A stretch of 64,000 nucleotides of DNA from Xenorhabdus nematophila ATCC 19061 (GCF_000252955.1 NC_014228.1:4186701-4250700), one strand, 5' to 3'. Counted from the stretch's first letter, positions 51,502 to 60,178 are shown. Numbers and translations are program-made. The notes: a model not told the origin generated them from the sequence alone.

Positions 51502-51672
51502 CAGTGTATTCATGGAACGAATTTCAGGACGTCATACCATACGCTGGTGGAAAATGGCTTATTGAACAAGTACCGGAACGCTTCTCTAAAGCCGGCCTTT
51601 ACGCTGACAGAAGATGGTAAGGAACGTGCAGGAGAGATATACCACAAGCGGTTGGATGATGAACGAGAATAA
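51502..51672 (+). pseudogene. gene fragment, C-terminal end
   Basis: A frame with no start codon encodes 56 residues (THTL-like SYHTLVENGLLNKYRNASLK, then PAFTLTEDGKERAGEIYHKR) ending in TAA. It reads like the C-terminal end of a winged-helix regulator or phage protein, but no family is certain. It marks an eroded accessory gene next to the toxin-antitoxin pair. Confidence 0.45.
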
Positions 51673-51693
51673 AACACCCCGAGATGGGGTGTT
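51673..51693 (-). terminator. terminator of the toxin-antitoxin operon
   Basis: ACACCCC pairs with GGGGTGT around a five-base loop; on the minus strand it is followed by TTTTATT. It overlaps the last codons of the toxin gene. Confidence 0.7.
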
Positions 51694-52027
51694 AATGGCG
51701 CAGACAGTATTGAATCAAAGCCTGTCGGATACTTTGCCTTGTGCTTAAAAACAACAATGGGTAAACAACGCCTTCTGTCTCAGAAAAACGATAGATTGTT
51801 CGCAACTGGAGTTTTGAATCAACATAATCGTGATATGTTGTAAGCCCAAGATCCGCCGCTTCCATACACAATGGTGCGCTCCCTGGGTGTTCATTTACTC
51901 TTTTTTCAAATCCAGTTATGAAGCCATCAAGAAGCTCTTGGGCCGCCACTTGGCCGATGTGCCTGGCTAAATAATAGAATCGGTCATGAAGCTGGCCTTG
52001 GAAGGCTAGAGAATACTCAAACTTCAT
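51692..52027 (-). CDS. RelE/ParE-superfamily toxin
   Basis: A 111-residue protein with the RelE/ParE layout: MKFEYSLAFQGQLHDRFYYLA at the start, QELLDGFITGFEKRVNEHPG in the helical hairpin, and a beta-sheet core (QLRTIYRFSETEGVVYPLLF). Its ATG at 52027 overlaps the end of the antitoxin gene by 11 bases, the usual antitoxin-first coupling. The target (ribosomal mRNA or gyrase) cannot be told from sequence alone. Confidence 0.8.
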   Translation of the reverse strand: MKFEYSLAFQGQLHDRFYYLARHIGQVAAQELLDGFITGFEKRVNEHPGSAPLCMEAADLGLTTYHDYVDSKLQLRTIYRFSETEGVVYPLLFLSTRQSIRQALIQYCLRH

Positions 52028-52283
52028 CAACAAGTCCTTTCAACCCGGTCCTAAGGTCAGAAGATGATACGGTTCGACCGGCCTGAACGTCCTTTTCCGC
52101 AAAAGACAGCAGTCGTAGCAGAGCCATTTGTTCCTGCTGCATTTCAAACTGAACAGGATCTTGAACCACGTATAGAGGTTCCCCATTCTGGGTGACTAAT
52201 ACGGGATCAGATACATCCATAGAAGCCAGTTCCTTCTTGAAGGCTGATACCGTGGTGATACGCAGTGAAGTAGATAAGGTCAT
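52017..52283 (-). CDS. Phd/YefM-family antitoxin
   Basis: An 88-residue protein starting at ATG 52283, with the Phd/YefM core (TTVSAFKKELASMDVSDPVL, VTQNGEPLYVVQDP). The N-terminal part dimerises and binds DNA; the acidic C-terminus covers the toxin. An in-frame start further upstream would add 22 unconserved residues. A palindrome at 52344-52368 is the probable operator. Confidence 0.8.
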   Translation of the reverse strand: MTLSTSLRITTVSAFKKELASMDVSDPVLVTQNGEPLYVVQDPVQFEMQQEQMALLRLLSFAEKDVQAGRTVSSSDLRTGLKGLVDEV

Positions 52284-52343
52284 GGTTAACTCCAATAATG
52301 AAATACAACTACCAACCAAAGGATAAGTCAAATCAACAAACAA

Positions 52344-52368
52344 GTCCATATTTGTCCTTTATATGGAC
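52344..52368 (-). promoter_or_regulatory. operator-like inverted repeat of the toxin-antitoxin operon
   Basis: GTCCATAT and ATATGGAC are perfect 8-bp arms separated by nine bases, 61 bases before the antitoxin start. Phd-type antitoxins bind such palindromes to repress their own operon. Confidence 0.6.
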
Positions 52369-52636
52369 TATGGTTGTATGAGGGGGGTGCGAGTGATAGT
52401 CATGTAATTTAAACACGCGCTGAACCAAATTCTGACGATTTTCAGAGCCAGAATTTATGATGCTCATGTGATGTTGTTTCCCAAAAAACGAAGTTTTCGA
52501 CTTATCCTACAGGATAACCTATACCATTCGTTACTGTGAAATCACAAAAAAGTAAACGTTTGCGGCAAGCAGAATCAAAGAGTTAAATAACACAATGATT
52601 ATTGAAGATATTCACTTGGCGGCGAGATTTTATTCG

Positions 52637-53197
52637 TTATTCTTTCGGTTCAGTCAATGTTGATGGCATGGAAGTCAGAATATCATTAAAGATCGCTTTC
52701 CATTCATCCTTGCTGATATCCATCAAACCGAAAAAACGCAGGACAAACGCCCCTTCCGTCGCCAAAAATGCCAGACGTGCCTGACGCCCTTCTTCCGTTG
52801 TTGTGTCCAAACCCGCAATACGCTCTCGATACCACTCTTTCGTCGATTTGAGGTGCTCTGGTGTTTGCAACAGTGCTGCCATTAATCCTGCCGCCTTTGC
52901 TGTTGATGCTTCATCAGACCGTCGGGTTGCCTCAACGTGTGCGTACACGGCGGTCGGCGGATCAGGATTATCCCCCGCAACCTTTTGGAATTGCTCGTCA
53001 TAGCTCGCTCCCCAACGCTCAAACATCGCATCAATCAGGCCATCTTTCGAGCTAAAGCTGTACTGGACGCCGCCTTTGGTTACCCCAACGGCCTTCGCCA
53101 ATGCGTCAATGGTGAGAGCCGCAGCACCCTGTGTTGTGACTATCTGTTCTGCTGTATCCAGCAAAGCCTCTCGATCAATGGTTTTGCGTCGCCCCAT
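52637..53197 (-). CDS. TetR-family repressor (SmvR-like)
   Basis: A 186-residue regulator. The N-terminal HTH (LTIDALAKAVGVTKGGVQYSF, residues 28-48) is of the TetR type, followed by a helical ligand domain. It is divergent from an MFS efflux gene across 103 bases containing an 8-4-8 palindrome. The same arrangement is known for smvR-smvA in Salmonella and Klebsiella, where SmvR represses the cation efflux pump; the orthology is inferred from the pump and synteny. Confidence 0.82.
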   Translation of the reverse strand: MGRRKTIDREALLDTAEQIVTTQGAAALTIDALAKAVGVTKGGVQYSFSSKDGLIDAMFERWGASYDEQFQKVAGDNPDPPTAVYAHVEATRRSDEASTAKAAGLMAALLQTPEHLKSTKEWYRERIAGLDTTTEEGRQARLAFLATEGAFVLRFFGLMDISKDEWKAIFNDILTSMPSTLTEPKE

Positions 53198-53213
53198 CTC
53201 TTCCCCCTTTTAA

Positions 53214-53233
53214 ATAAATACGTATGTATTTAT
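53214..53233 (+). promoter_or_regulatory. TetR operator candidate
   Basis: ATAAATAC-GTAT-GTATTTAT is a perfect 20-bp palindrome 17 bases before the regulator's start and 88 bases before that of the pump, well placed to repress both. Confidence 0.7.
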
Positions 53234-53300
53234 AATAATTGCCAACAATTTAGTCAAGGTTCGAGAGGGATTACTCCGAACCGCCTTAGTGAATTTGCTT

Positions 53301-54782
53301 ATGAAATCAAATATTCGCTGGCTCGTGCTGGCTATCATTTCCAGTGCCCTGTTTTTAGTAGTCATTGATATGACCGTTCTCTACACAGCCTTACCACGGC
53401 TGACACATGATCTGCGAGCTTCCGCCTCTGAAAAACTGTGGATCATGAATGCCTATACCTTAACCATTGCCGGTCTGCTACCCGCAACAGGGGCGCTAAG
53501 TGATCGCTTTGGTGCAAAAAAGCTATTTACCAGCGGGCTTGCAATTTTCGGTATCGCTTCAATTCTGGCTGCGTTTTCCCCCGATCCCGACACATTGATT
53601 GCAGCCAGGGTTATTCTTGCCTTTGGGGCCGCCATGATGATGCCTGCAACCCTTGCGATAGTCCGGCTCGCATTTGAAGATCCAAATGAACGCGCGCTTG
53701 CCATCGGAATTTGGTCCGCCGTTGCCTCAGGCGGAGCGGCACTCGGCCCTGTCATTGGCGGGTTCCTGCTCGAATACTACTGGTGGGGTTCTGTTTTTCT
53801 GATTAACGTTCCTATCGTTGTCGTCGCATTCAGCTTCGCGATTGCCGTTATCGCCAAAAGCCGGGGTAACCCTGAGCGTTCTTTCGATCTGATTGCTTCG
53901 GTGCAAATCATGATCGGTCTGGTCAGCATTACCTATGCGATCAAAGAGTTAAGTAAACCCGTTCCGTCTCTGGAAACGATTGCAGCAATCGGTACTGTCG
54001 GGATCATTTTCACCCTGATATTTATTCGTCGGCAACAGCGTTCATCTGCTCCGATGATCGATTTCAATCTCTTCCGCAATCGTGCTTTCACCGCAGGCGT
54101 CGCTACGGCTTTCGTTGCCACAGCGGCCCTTGTCGGAATGGAACTGGCCGTCAGCCAACGTTTCCAACTCGCTATGGGATTATCGCCTTTACAGGCAGGA
54201 TTGTTGATTTTACCCATTCCCATCGCGTCTTTTATTGCCGGGCCTTTGGCTGGCATTGCAATACCGAAATTAGGTTCCAACAAAATTATGTGGCTCGCAC
54301 TTGCGCTTACCGGGCTTGGCACCTTTGGCTATCTCATTGGGCTGCAATCCGGTCTGTTTATGCAAATTGCGGCATTCAGCATTATCGGGTTTGGTGCTGG
54401 TGCAGCAATGACCGCCGCTTCCACCGCTATCATGCTCAATGCGCCGGAAGACAATGCGGGCACGGCCGCTTCTATCGAAGAAACTGCATACGAACTGGGA
54501 AGCTTAATCGGGATAGCGGTTCTCGGCAGTCTGATGGTGGCAATCTACACAGCATCGTTCAGCCTTCCGGCGGGTATTGACGTTTCAGGGCTGGTCAGCA
54601 ACAGCATCGACGAAGCGCTTATTGTGGCTGAGGGATTAAAAGGAGATGCTGCTTTATCACTGATCAATGCCGCAAAACAGGCTTTCAATCACTCATTCCT
54701 GTCAGTATTGATCGCAGCAGGTACATTCCTGATGTTGGCTGCCGGAGCGATTGCCATATTCGGGAAAGAAAAACGCCATTGA
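53301..54782 (+). CDS. smvA: MFS multidrug efflux transporter, DHA2 family (SmvA-like)
   Basis: A 493-residue protein with 14 predicted helices, as in the DHA2 drug:proton antiporters. It has the motif A (GALSDRFGAKKLF), motif C-like region (SGGAALGPVIGGFLLE) and SSALFLVVIDMTVLYTALP at the start. The best fit is SmvA, which exports methyl viologen and quaternary cations. ATG 53301 is used; a GTG at 53289 is also possible. The symbol is by similarity pattern and synteny, not by a search. Confidence 0.82.
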   Translation: MKSNIRWLVLAIISSALFLVVIDMTVLYTALPRLTHDLRASASEKLWIMNAYTLTIAGLLPATGALSDRFGAKKLFTSGLAIFGIASILAAFSPDPDTLIAARVILAFGAAMMMPATLAIVRLAFEDPNERALAIGIWSAVASGGAALGPVIGGFLLEYYWWGSVFLINVPIVVVAFSFAIAVIAKSRGNPERSFDLIASVQIMIGLVSITYAIKELSKPVPSLETIAAIGTVGIIFTLIFIRRQQRSSAPMIDFNLFRNRAFTAGVATAFVATAALVGMELAVSQRFQLAMGLSPLQAGLLILPIPIASFIAGPLAGIAIPKLGSNKIMWLALALTGLGTFGYLIGLQSGLFMQIAAFSIIGFGAGAAMTAASTAIMLNAPEDNAGTAASIEETAYELGSLIGIAVLGSLMVAIYTASFSLPAGIDVSGLVSNSIDEALIVAEGLKGDAALSLINAAKQAFNHSFLSVLIAAGTFLMLAAGAIAIFGKEKRH

Positions 54783-54829
54783 TTCAATAAATCAGAGGTA
54801 CACGCAGCCATACGGTGTACCTCTGAGAT

Positions 54830-56029
54830 TTACTGATAATTATTTCTGATAACCTTATGCCACGCCAAAAAACAGTGTAATTCTCTGAGGTGGCGGCAGT
54901 AATACTCAGTATTTAACATAAAGAATACCAACAAAAACTCCAAAGCAATCATAGCCAAAGAGAGATTACTGTATTCCAACATGCCCGCTACAAATTTCAG
55001 CCCTACCAATAGAATAAAAATAATTATAAAAAGATAACGCGCTAAAGATAACAGATTGAAACCCAATGTTATTCCTCGGTGGGTCAGTAAAATAGGCAAC
55101 GAAGAAAACATAAGCGCAACTACGACCAAAAAAAATAAGATGGGCAAGTCATTTTTGTTATTAAAATGAGATAATAATATAAATGTTCCAATCACATAGG
55201 CCTTAATCAATAAAACAGTCGCTAATAACGTCATCAATGACGTTTTTTTTGACATGCCGAACTCCAGCAAATGCTGATATTTGTTTATTCTTTTTTCTGA
55301 CAGCAACGTAGCGTCATTTCTTTTTACTCGCAGATTCAGAGCATAACTTTCTTTTAGAGTGTTATTGAGATTCGTATTCAATATACAATACTGCCAAAGC
55401 ATAGTGAATATATTTTTCTTTTGATAATCTGTATGTTCATCATACCCATCAGATTCACTGTCTATTTGTTTCCTCAATAGCTGGTTCGTTGTTTTAAACC
55501 ATAATATTTCTGTCATTGCCTGAGAGAAAGAAGCACTGTTAATAATAACCCTGTTTGTAAAGAAATTAAAAAAAACGATAATCAATAAATACCATTCGTG
55601 GTGCATATAATAGACAAAGTAATCAAGCAAAAGAATGCTCAAGGCAAATACAATACTCAATGTATTCAGTGCATTGAGGGTTTTTAAAGCGGAGATATTG
55701 CCTCTGTAAGCATAAAGTGCCAGCAAAGAAACCACCGAAATAATAAACATATTGGCAGAGCGAATAAATCCTGCTTGATCAGAAGAAAAATAAAAATCAT
55801 AAAGAACAATCACTAATATTATATAAGAAACAAATATCATTATAGGAAAAAAAGCCAATAATATACTCTCTTCTGAAGATCTATTTATGTATGTTTTTTC
55901 TTTAAGTCTAATGAAATCATTCACTTGGGTGAGTGAACAATCATCACTTTTTATTCTTTTCTCTATATTTTTATACAGATTCAAAATACGCTTGAATTGG
56001 TTGTTAGTTAATATTTCTATTATATTCAT
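54830..56029 (-). CDS. polytopic membrane protein of the hcp island (candidate immunity protein)
   Basis: A 399-residue protein with about eight hydrophobic segments (for example AFFPIMIFVSYIILVIVLYD and LLATVLLIKAYVIGTFILL). Its first 45 residues resemble those of the next gene upstream: MNI start, F-K-hydrophobic-L, and IEKRIKSDD against LEVKIKNND. It is AT-rich and starts 21 bases after that gene. Such membrane proteins beside effector genes commonly protect against pore-forming effectors; that role is inference. Confidence 0.55.
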   Translation of the reverse strand: MNIIEILTNNQFKRILNLYKNIEKRIKSDDCSLTQVNDFIRLKEKTYINRSSEESILLAFFPIMIFVSYIILVIVLYDFYFSSDQAGFIRSANMFIISVVSLLALYAYRGNISALKTLNALNTLSIVFALSILLLDYFVYYMHHEWYLLIIVFFNFFTNRVIINSASFSQAMTEILWFKTTNQLLRKQIDSESDGYDEHTDYQKKNIFTMLWQYCILNTNLNNTLKESYALNLRVKRNDATLLSEKRINKYQHLLEFGMSKKTSLMTLLATVLLIKAYVIGTFILLSHFNNKNDLPILFFLVVVALMFSSLPILLTHRGITLGFNLLSLARYLFIIIFILLVGLKFVAGMLEYSNLSLAMIALEFLLVFFMLNTEYYCRHLRELHCFLAWHKVIRNNYQ

Positions 56030-56049
56030 ATTAGAATTCCTGTTTGACC

Positions 56050-56739
56050 CTATTTTTCTACCGCTTGACTTGCTCTTTTTTTATCTCTTATTTTTTTACG
56101 TTTTTCCAAGTTAATAATTCTTGAATACTCCCTTAACTGCTTTTTATTAAATCCTTTTAATTTATTAATTTCGTTTTTAAAAATAATATTATTAACCCTG
56201 ATACACATCCTAGCCCATATAAAACCGGAGTAATATTGACCATTCAATATTAACTTTATAAGCAAACAACACAATACTATAAAAAAGAAATAAATAAAAT
56301 CAGGACTAGACACTCCGGTAAGAAGAGCTATAACCAAACTAGAAAAAAAAACAACTGAGTTTACATATTTTTGGATTACCGGGCCGTAATAATATCCACT
56401 TAAAGTAAGCCAAAGATGAGCAAATGAAATAACCCCACTAATTATTAATGATAAAACGAAAGAAATGGATTTCATTTCATAGCTTGGGTTATTCACTAAC
56501 AATTTAGGTATGGATAACGCTGCACCTGAAAAAAAAGCCATGTAAACTATAGTAATAAAAAATATTACAAATACTATTTGTACCCTACCAGAATAATATA
56601 CGTATTTTTTATAACTAAGCTCATCCAAAGTGATGTGTTCTAGAGCTGGATCATTATTTTTTATTTTCACCTCCAGATCATTAGTCTTATCTAAGAGCTT
56701 TTTAAATCCTGTATTAAGAACAAAATATTTTATATTCAT
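56050..56739 (-). CDS. polytopic membrane protein of the hcp island (candidate immunity protein)
   Basis: A 229-residue protein with about four membrane segments (FVIFFITIVYMAFFSGAAL, FVLSLIISGVISFAHLWLTL, SVVFFSSLVIALLTGV, FIYFFFIVLCCLLIKLIL) and a basic C-terminal tail (LEKRKKIRDKKRASQAVEK). It follows the effector candidate by 43 bases. The N-terminus resembles the 399-residue neighbour, suggesting an old duplication. No family is recognised. Confidence 0.6.
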   Translation of the reverse strand: MNIKYFVLNTGFKKLLDKTNDLEVKIKNNDPALEHITLDELSYKKYVYYSGRVQIVFVIFFITIVYMAFFSGAALSIPKLLVNNPSYEMKSISFVLSLIISGVISFAHLWLTLSGYYYGPVIQKYVNSVVFFSSLVIALLTGVSSPDFIYFFFIVLCCLLIKLILNGQYYSGFIWARMCIRVNNIIFKNEINKLKGFNKKQLREYSRIINLEKRKKIRDKKRASQAVEK

Positions 56740-56782
56740 AAAGTAATTATCACAATAAATTTATCTTTGGAAATAGATATAG

Positions 56783-57802
56783 TTAATAAAAGTGTTCCGA
56801 TAAATAACTAGCAGGCATTTCGTAAGAAATAGAGTAGATCGTACCAATAATATATTCACCTGATGTCAATATATTTTCTGGATTCCTGATTGTACCTGCC
56901 ATCCCACTACCTACAAATCCACCGGCTGCGGCAATCGAATTTTTCAAATGACTCCGCAATGCCTTTTGTATATCTTCTGTAGGATAACGCTTGATGTACT
57001 TTCCCTGCTCTATAGCTTTTTTAATTACTTGATTAGATATTCCAGGATTATTATGCCGCATAATTTCTTCAGTTAACCGCTTTCTCTCATTTCTCGGCAT
57101 ACTTTTTAGCCATTCTGATGCTCTGCGAGGAGAAGCCGCTTTCATTATCTTATAAGTTTTATATGAATCCTTTAGTGCAGCAGTCCCAGAAGTGAGGGAT
57201 ACTACATCTAATAAAGTTGTGGTTGTAACATACCAATCTTGTGAATCTAACCAAGCAACATGTTCTACGCCTTCCTTCCCTGCACCTGCCAGTTGATAAA
57301 TTCTATATCCTCCATTCACACATTGAAGGCTAGATGCGGTTAGACCACCGTAAGCTAAAACTACTGCCGGTGTGCTCATTCCCCCTGTAAATGGTACTGC
57401 TACTCCCGAACCAAATAATCCGAATGCTGATACCAGCGCACCACCACACGAAAGTGCGGTAGAACCAATTTCCAACATCAAACTGGGTTCTGACACTGTT
57501 TTTTTAAGTTCAACATCCGGGGCTACTCCCGTCTCAAGATTGAAGATAATAATATGTGTTAATTCAGAAGAAACCGGACTGCCGCGTCTTTTCGAGGGTC
57601 TGACCAAATAGCGCTTATACAAACCATCTGAATAAATAATTCCGGCGCCATAAAAATCACGGTGGCAATCCAAAGCATCGGCTATCGCCTGAAAATCTAT
57701 ATCAGGTATGGAATGACTGAACCTGTAGGCAAATTGAAAACTCGGCAACTTACTTTCATCAAACTCATTGCTCAGTTGTGACGTAAGACTTTCAAATCGC
57801 AT
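56783..57802 (-). CDS. candidate type VI secretion effector, membrane-active
   Basis: This 339-residue protein begins 25 bases after the hcp stop. The first 100 residues are soluble; residues 112-162 form a long Gly/Ala-rich hydrophobic hairpin (ALSCGGALVSAFGLFGSGVA and STPAVVLAYGGLTASSLQ), as in pore-forming toxins. The C-terminal 170 residues are basic and helical, with RRASEWLKSMPRNERKRLTE, HNNPGISNQVIKKAIEQGKY and AAAGGFVGSGMAGTIRNPEN. Proteins of this kind are often placed after orphan hcp genes. Toxicity and membrane insertion are inferred from context and hydropathy only. Confidence 0.55.
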   Translation of the reverse strand: MRFESLTSQLSNEFDESKLPSFQFAYRFSHSIPDIDFQAIADALDCHRDFYGAGIIYSDGLYKRYLVRPSKRRGSPVSSELTHIIIFNLETGVAPDVELKKTVSEPSLMLEIGSTALSCGGALVSAFGLFGSGVAVPFTGGMSTPAVVLAYGGLTASSLQCVNGGYRIYQLAGAGKEGVEHVAWLDSQDWYVTTTTLLDVVSLTSGTAALKDSYKTYKIMKAASPRRASEWLKSMPRNERKRLTEEIMRHNNPGISNQVIKKAIEQGKYIKRYPTEDIQKALRSHLKNSIAAAGGFVGSGMAGTIRNPENILTSGEYIIGTIYSISYEMPASYLSEHFY

Positions 57803-57827
57803 TTTAATTACCACTCGTGATTGTTAA

Positions 57828-58307
57828 TTAATAGACGGTTTCTTCCCAAACGCAATATCCTGATGTGCCTGCTACATGATGCTGACACACGATATCTTTA
57901 TAACTTACTGAAACAACTTCTTCTGGTTGTCGATCATTATGGTTAACCGAATGCGGATACTGAACATTCAAACTCATTAATTTCGCATGACGTAAATTAA
58001 CGGAATAATAACGCTCCTGACCACCAGCTTGTGATGTCCGATAAAAATCAAACATCAGGTCGAGTTCCTCATTATTTGAAATTGCCATCATTAATAACGG
58101 AGAGGATTTATCCAGAGGCTTTACAAATTTCACGGGTTGATGAGCTACATTCTGTGAACGAGAAATGCCATGATTAAATTGTAATACAAAAATTTGATCT
58201 TCATGCCCTAATTGAAATTTATTACCAATGGAATCTTGTGTCGAACATCCTTGAGAGATCAGTCCTTGAAGTTTTCCTTTAACTGTCACATAAATCGAAT
58301 TTGCCAT
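57828..58307 (-). CDS. hcp: type VI secretion tube protein Hcp
   Basis: A 159-residue Hcp with the family's beginning (MANSIYVTVKGKLQGLISQG, CSTQDSIGNK, HEDQIFVLQF) and end (VSVSYKDIVCQHHVAG, WEETVY). Hcp hexamers stack into the tube of the type VI machine and carry small effectors in their lumen. No other T6SS gene is in the window, so it is an orphan hcp leading an effector module. It is the first gene of a four-gene minus-strand unit. Confidence 0.9.
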   Translation of the reverse strand: MANSIYVTVKGKLQGLISQGCSTQDSIGNKFQLGHEDQIFVLQFNHGISRSQNVAHQPVKFVKPLDKSSPLLMMAISNNEELDLMFDFYRTSQAGGQERYYSVNLRHAKLMSLNVQYPHSVNHNDRQPEEVVSVSYKDIVCQHHVAGTSGYCVWEETVY

Positions 58308-58489
58308 ATGATGTTAATCCTTGTTCATTATTATCTTGCTGTACCTTTTATTGTTATAGCATAAAAATAAATCAATAAATACGGACTGAATCCTAAAAAC
58401 CAGGTTAGCCATATAAATAAAAACTTTTCGCTTCAATAAGAAAAATATCCGTCGAGTAAAGAGAATAAACCGGCAGTTTTTTAACTTAA

Positions 58490-58518
58490 TCTAAAAAAAT
58501 CCCTGCCTTGTGGCAGGG
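58490..58518 (-). terminator. terminator of the amino-acid transporter operon
   Basis: CCCTGCC pairs with GGCAGGG around TTGT; on the minus strand ATTTTTTTAG follows. It lies 40 bases after the last permease gene, which shows that the transporter operon ends without an ATPase gene. Confidence 0.85.
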
Positions 58519-58559
58519 AATGAATATAACAGCAAAAATATCTGTCAAAAACCCAGATA

Positions 58560-59303
58560 TTAATTTTGTGGAACCACGTGTAAGGTTTCTTTACGCCAGA
58601 ATATAAAGAAGAATGTTTTTTCACGTTTTACCGAAAAACGACGGGCAACATAATTGGCGATTAATTCCAGTGATAAACACATCACAAAATAAATCAGTGC
58701 AACAAATAAAAAGACTTCCATCGGATAAACCATACTGCGGTTATTCACTTGAGTCGCCAAAAATGACAACTCCCCTACACCGACAATATAAGCTAATGAG
58801 GTATCTTTAATTAACGCAATCCATTGATTAATAAATGAAGGCACCATCATGCGCAATGCCTGTGGCAATATGATATACCACAGCACTTCCCAGCGGTTGA
58901 ATCCCAATGATAATCCGGCGCGCCACTGGCCTTCGCTTATCGCCAGAATACCCGCCTTAACACCGTGGGCCAGATAAGCCGAGGTAATCAGTGCCAACGC
59001 ACAAACAACCGTCGTGATTTCAGGAATTTCCATGCCCAGAACCACTGGTAACAGGAAGTATGTCCAGAAAATCAGCATAATGACCGGAATGGCGCGGAAG
59101 AAACCCAATACTGCCGCCAGCAGGTTAACCCAAAACCCGCGCAGCATCGCCAGCGCAACGCCAGCCATAATCCCCAGTACAATGGATATCCCACCCGCCA
59201 TAATGCTGATTGCCAGCGTCAGTGCCGCACCTTCCAATGGCCCGTCAGGAAACGTTCCCAATAGCAAATAGCGCCAGTTTTCTGCGATAACGGTAAAATC
59301 CAT
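58560..59303 (-). CDS. polar amino-acid ABC transporter permease
   Basis: A 247-residue permease of the His/Glu/Gln/Arg/opine family with five or six helices and the EAA-like loop (GVKAGILAISEGQWRAGLSL, ILPQALRMMVPSFINQWIAL) that contacts the ATPase. It resembles GltK-type permeases. It ends the operon; no ATP-binding gene follows. The first codon is one base after the upstream permease's stop region (59303/59305). Confidence 0.88.
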   Translation of the reverse strand: MDFTVIAENWRYLLLGTFPDGPLEGAALTLAISIMAGGISIVLGIMAGVALAMLRGFWVNLLAAVLGFFRAIPVIMLIFWTYFLLPVVLGMEIPEITTVVCALALITSAYLAHGVKAGILAISEGQWRAGLSLGFNRWEVLWYIILPQALRMMVPSFINQWIALIKDTSLAYIVGVGELSFLATQVNNRSMVYPMEVFLFVALIYFVMCLSLELIANYVARRFSVKREKTFFFIFWRKETLHVVPQN

Positions 59304-59304
59304 A

Positions 59305-60042
59305 TCAATATCCCCTCGCTAATGTTCTCTGTTGGCACCACTGTCCCCAGCCTTCCATCACGGCAATAATGGCGATGTAAAGTATCGTTGCGACACCAAA
59401 TGCTTCAAAGGTTTTCAGGGTTTCGGTTTCCACCTGACGGGAAGCATAGGAAAGTTCTGCCACGCCAATTGCCATCGTTAATGAGGAGTTTTTGACGATA
59501 TTCATGTACTGCCCCAATAACGGTGGCATGGCTATTTTCAATGCCTGTGGCAGTACAACATGGCGCATGGACTGCCAGCCTGTCAGACCTAACGCATGGG
59601 CCGCATATTTCTGCCCGCGTCCGACACCCTGAATGCCGGCACGTAATTCTTCAGCGACAAAAGGCGCAGAATAAAGGGTCAGGCCGATAAATCCGGCCAG
59701 AAACTCAAACGATGGCCATGCCAGCGTCAGGCCCAAAATGGTGGCTTCATGGGGCGTGTTCAGCCACATCATCGCTTCCTGCGGTAAAGTCTGGCCGGAT
59801 GCGAAGTACCAGAAAAACAATTGCACCAACAGAGGCGTGTTACGAAATACCGTTGTGTAAATCGTTACCAGCCAGCGCAGAGGCTTGATTTGACTGTCCC
59901 GGGCGGCAGCAATCACAAAGCCCAGCAAAGTGGAGGAAACAATGGCACAGGCGGAAAGCCACAAGGTGAGCAAAAACCCCTGCCAGAGCCATTGCAGATA
60001 TTCAGGAGCCAATAAGTGCTCGGTAATAAATTGCTCGAACAT
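59305..60042 (-). CDS. polar amino-acid ABC transporter permease
   Basis: A 245-residue permease of the same family, with TVFRNTPLLVQLFFWYFASG, the EAA loop (ELRAGIQGVGRGQKYAAHAL) and LPQALKIAMPPLLGQYMNIV. It is GltJ-like. I use ATG 60042, which has GGTGA six bases upstream; an in-frame start at 60069 would add nine residues. The pair of permeases form the heterodimeric channel. Confidence 0.87.
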   Translation of the reverse strand: MFEQFITEHLLAPEYLQWLWQGFLLTLWLSACAIVSSTLLGFVIAAARDSQIKPLRWLVTIYTTVFRNTPLLVQLFFWYFASGQTLPQEAMMWLNTPHEATILGLTLAWPSFEFLAGFIGLTLYSAPFVAEELRAGIQGVGRGQKYAAHALGLTGWQSMRHVVLPQALKIAMPPLLGQYMNIVKNSSLTMAIGVAELSYASRQVETETLKTFEAFGVATILYIAIIAVMEGWGQWCQQRTLARGY

Positions 60043-60104
60043 ATCATTCACCGCATAAACAAACAGCAAAGCCCCGCAGTGACGGGGCTGATTTCAGGCA
60101 CTAT

Positions 60105-60165
60105 TTCTATATATACCCAATTCTATATATACCCAGTGGATTTCGCGGTGCAGCCTGAAAAGCAA
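60105..60165 (+). repeat. tandem 15-bp repeat and ERIC-like phrase between binding-protein and permease genes
   Basis: TTCTATATATACCCA occurs twice in a row (about 60104-60137), followed by GTGGATTTCGCGGTGCAGCC. The ACCCAGTGGATTTC phrase is akin to the repeat near 26155. It lies between two genes of one operon and may affect readthrough from binding protein to permease. Confidence 0.5.
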
Positions 60166-60178
60166 AGGGCATAAAGGA

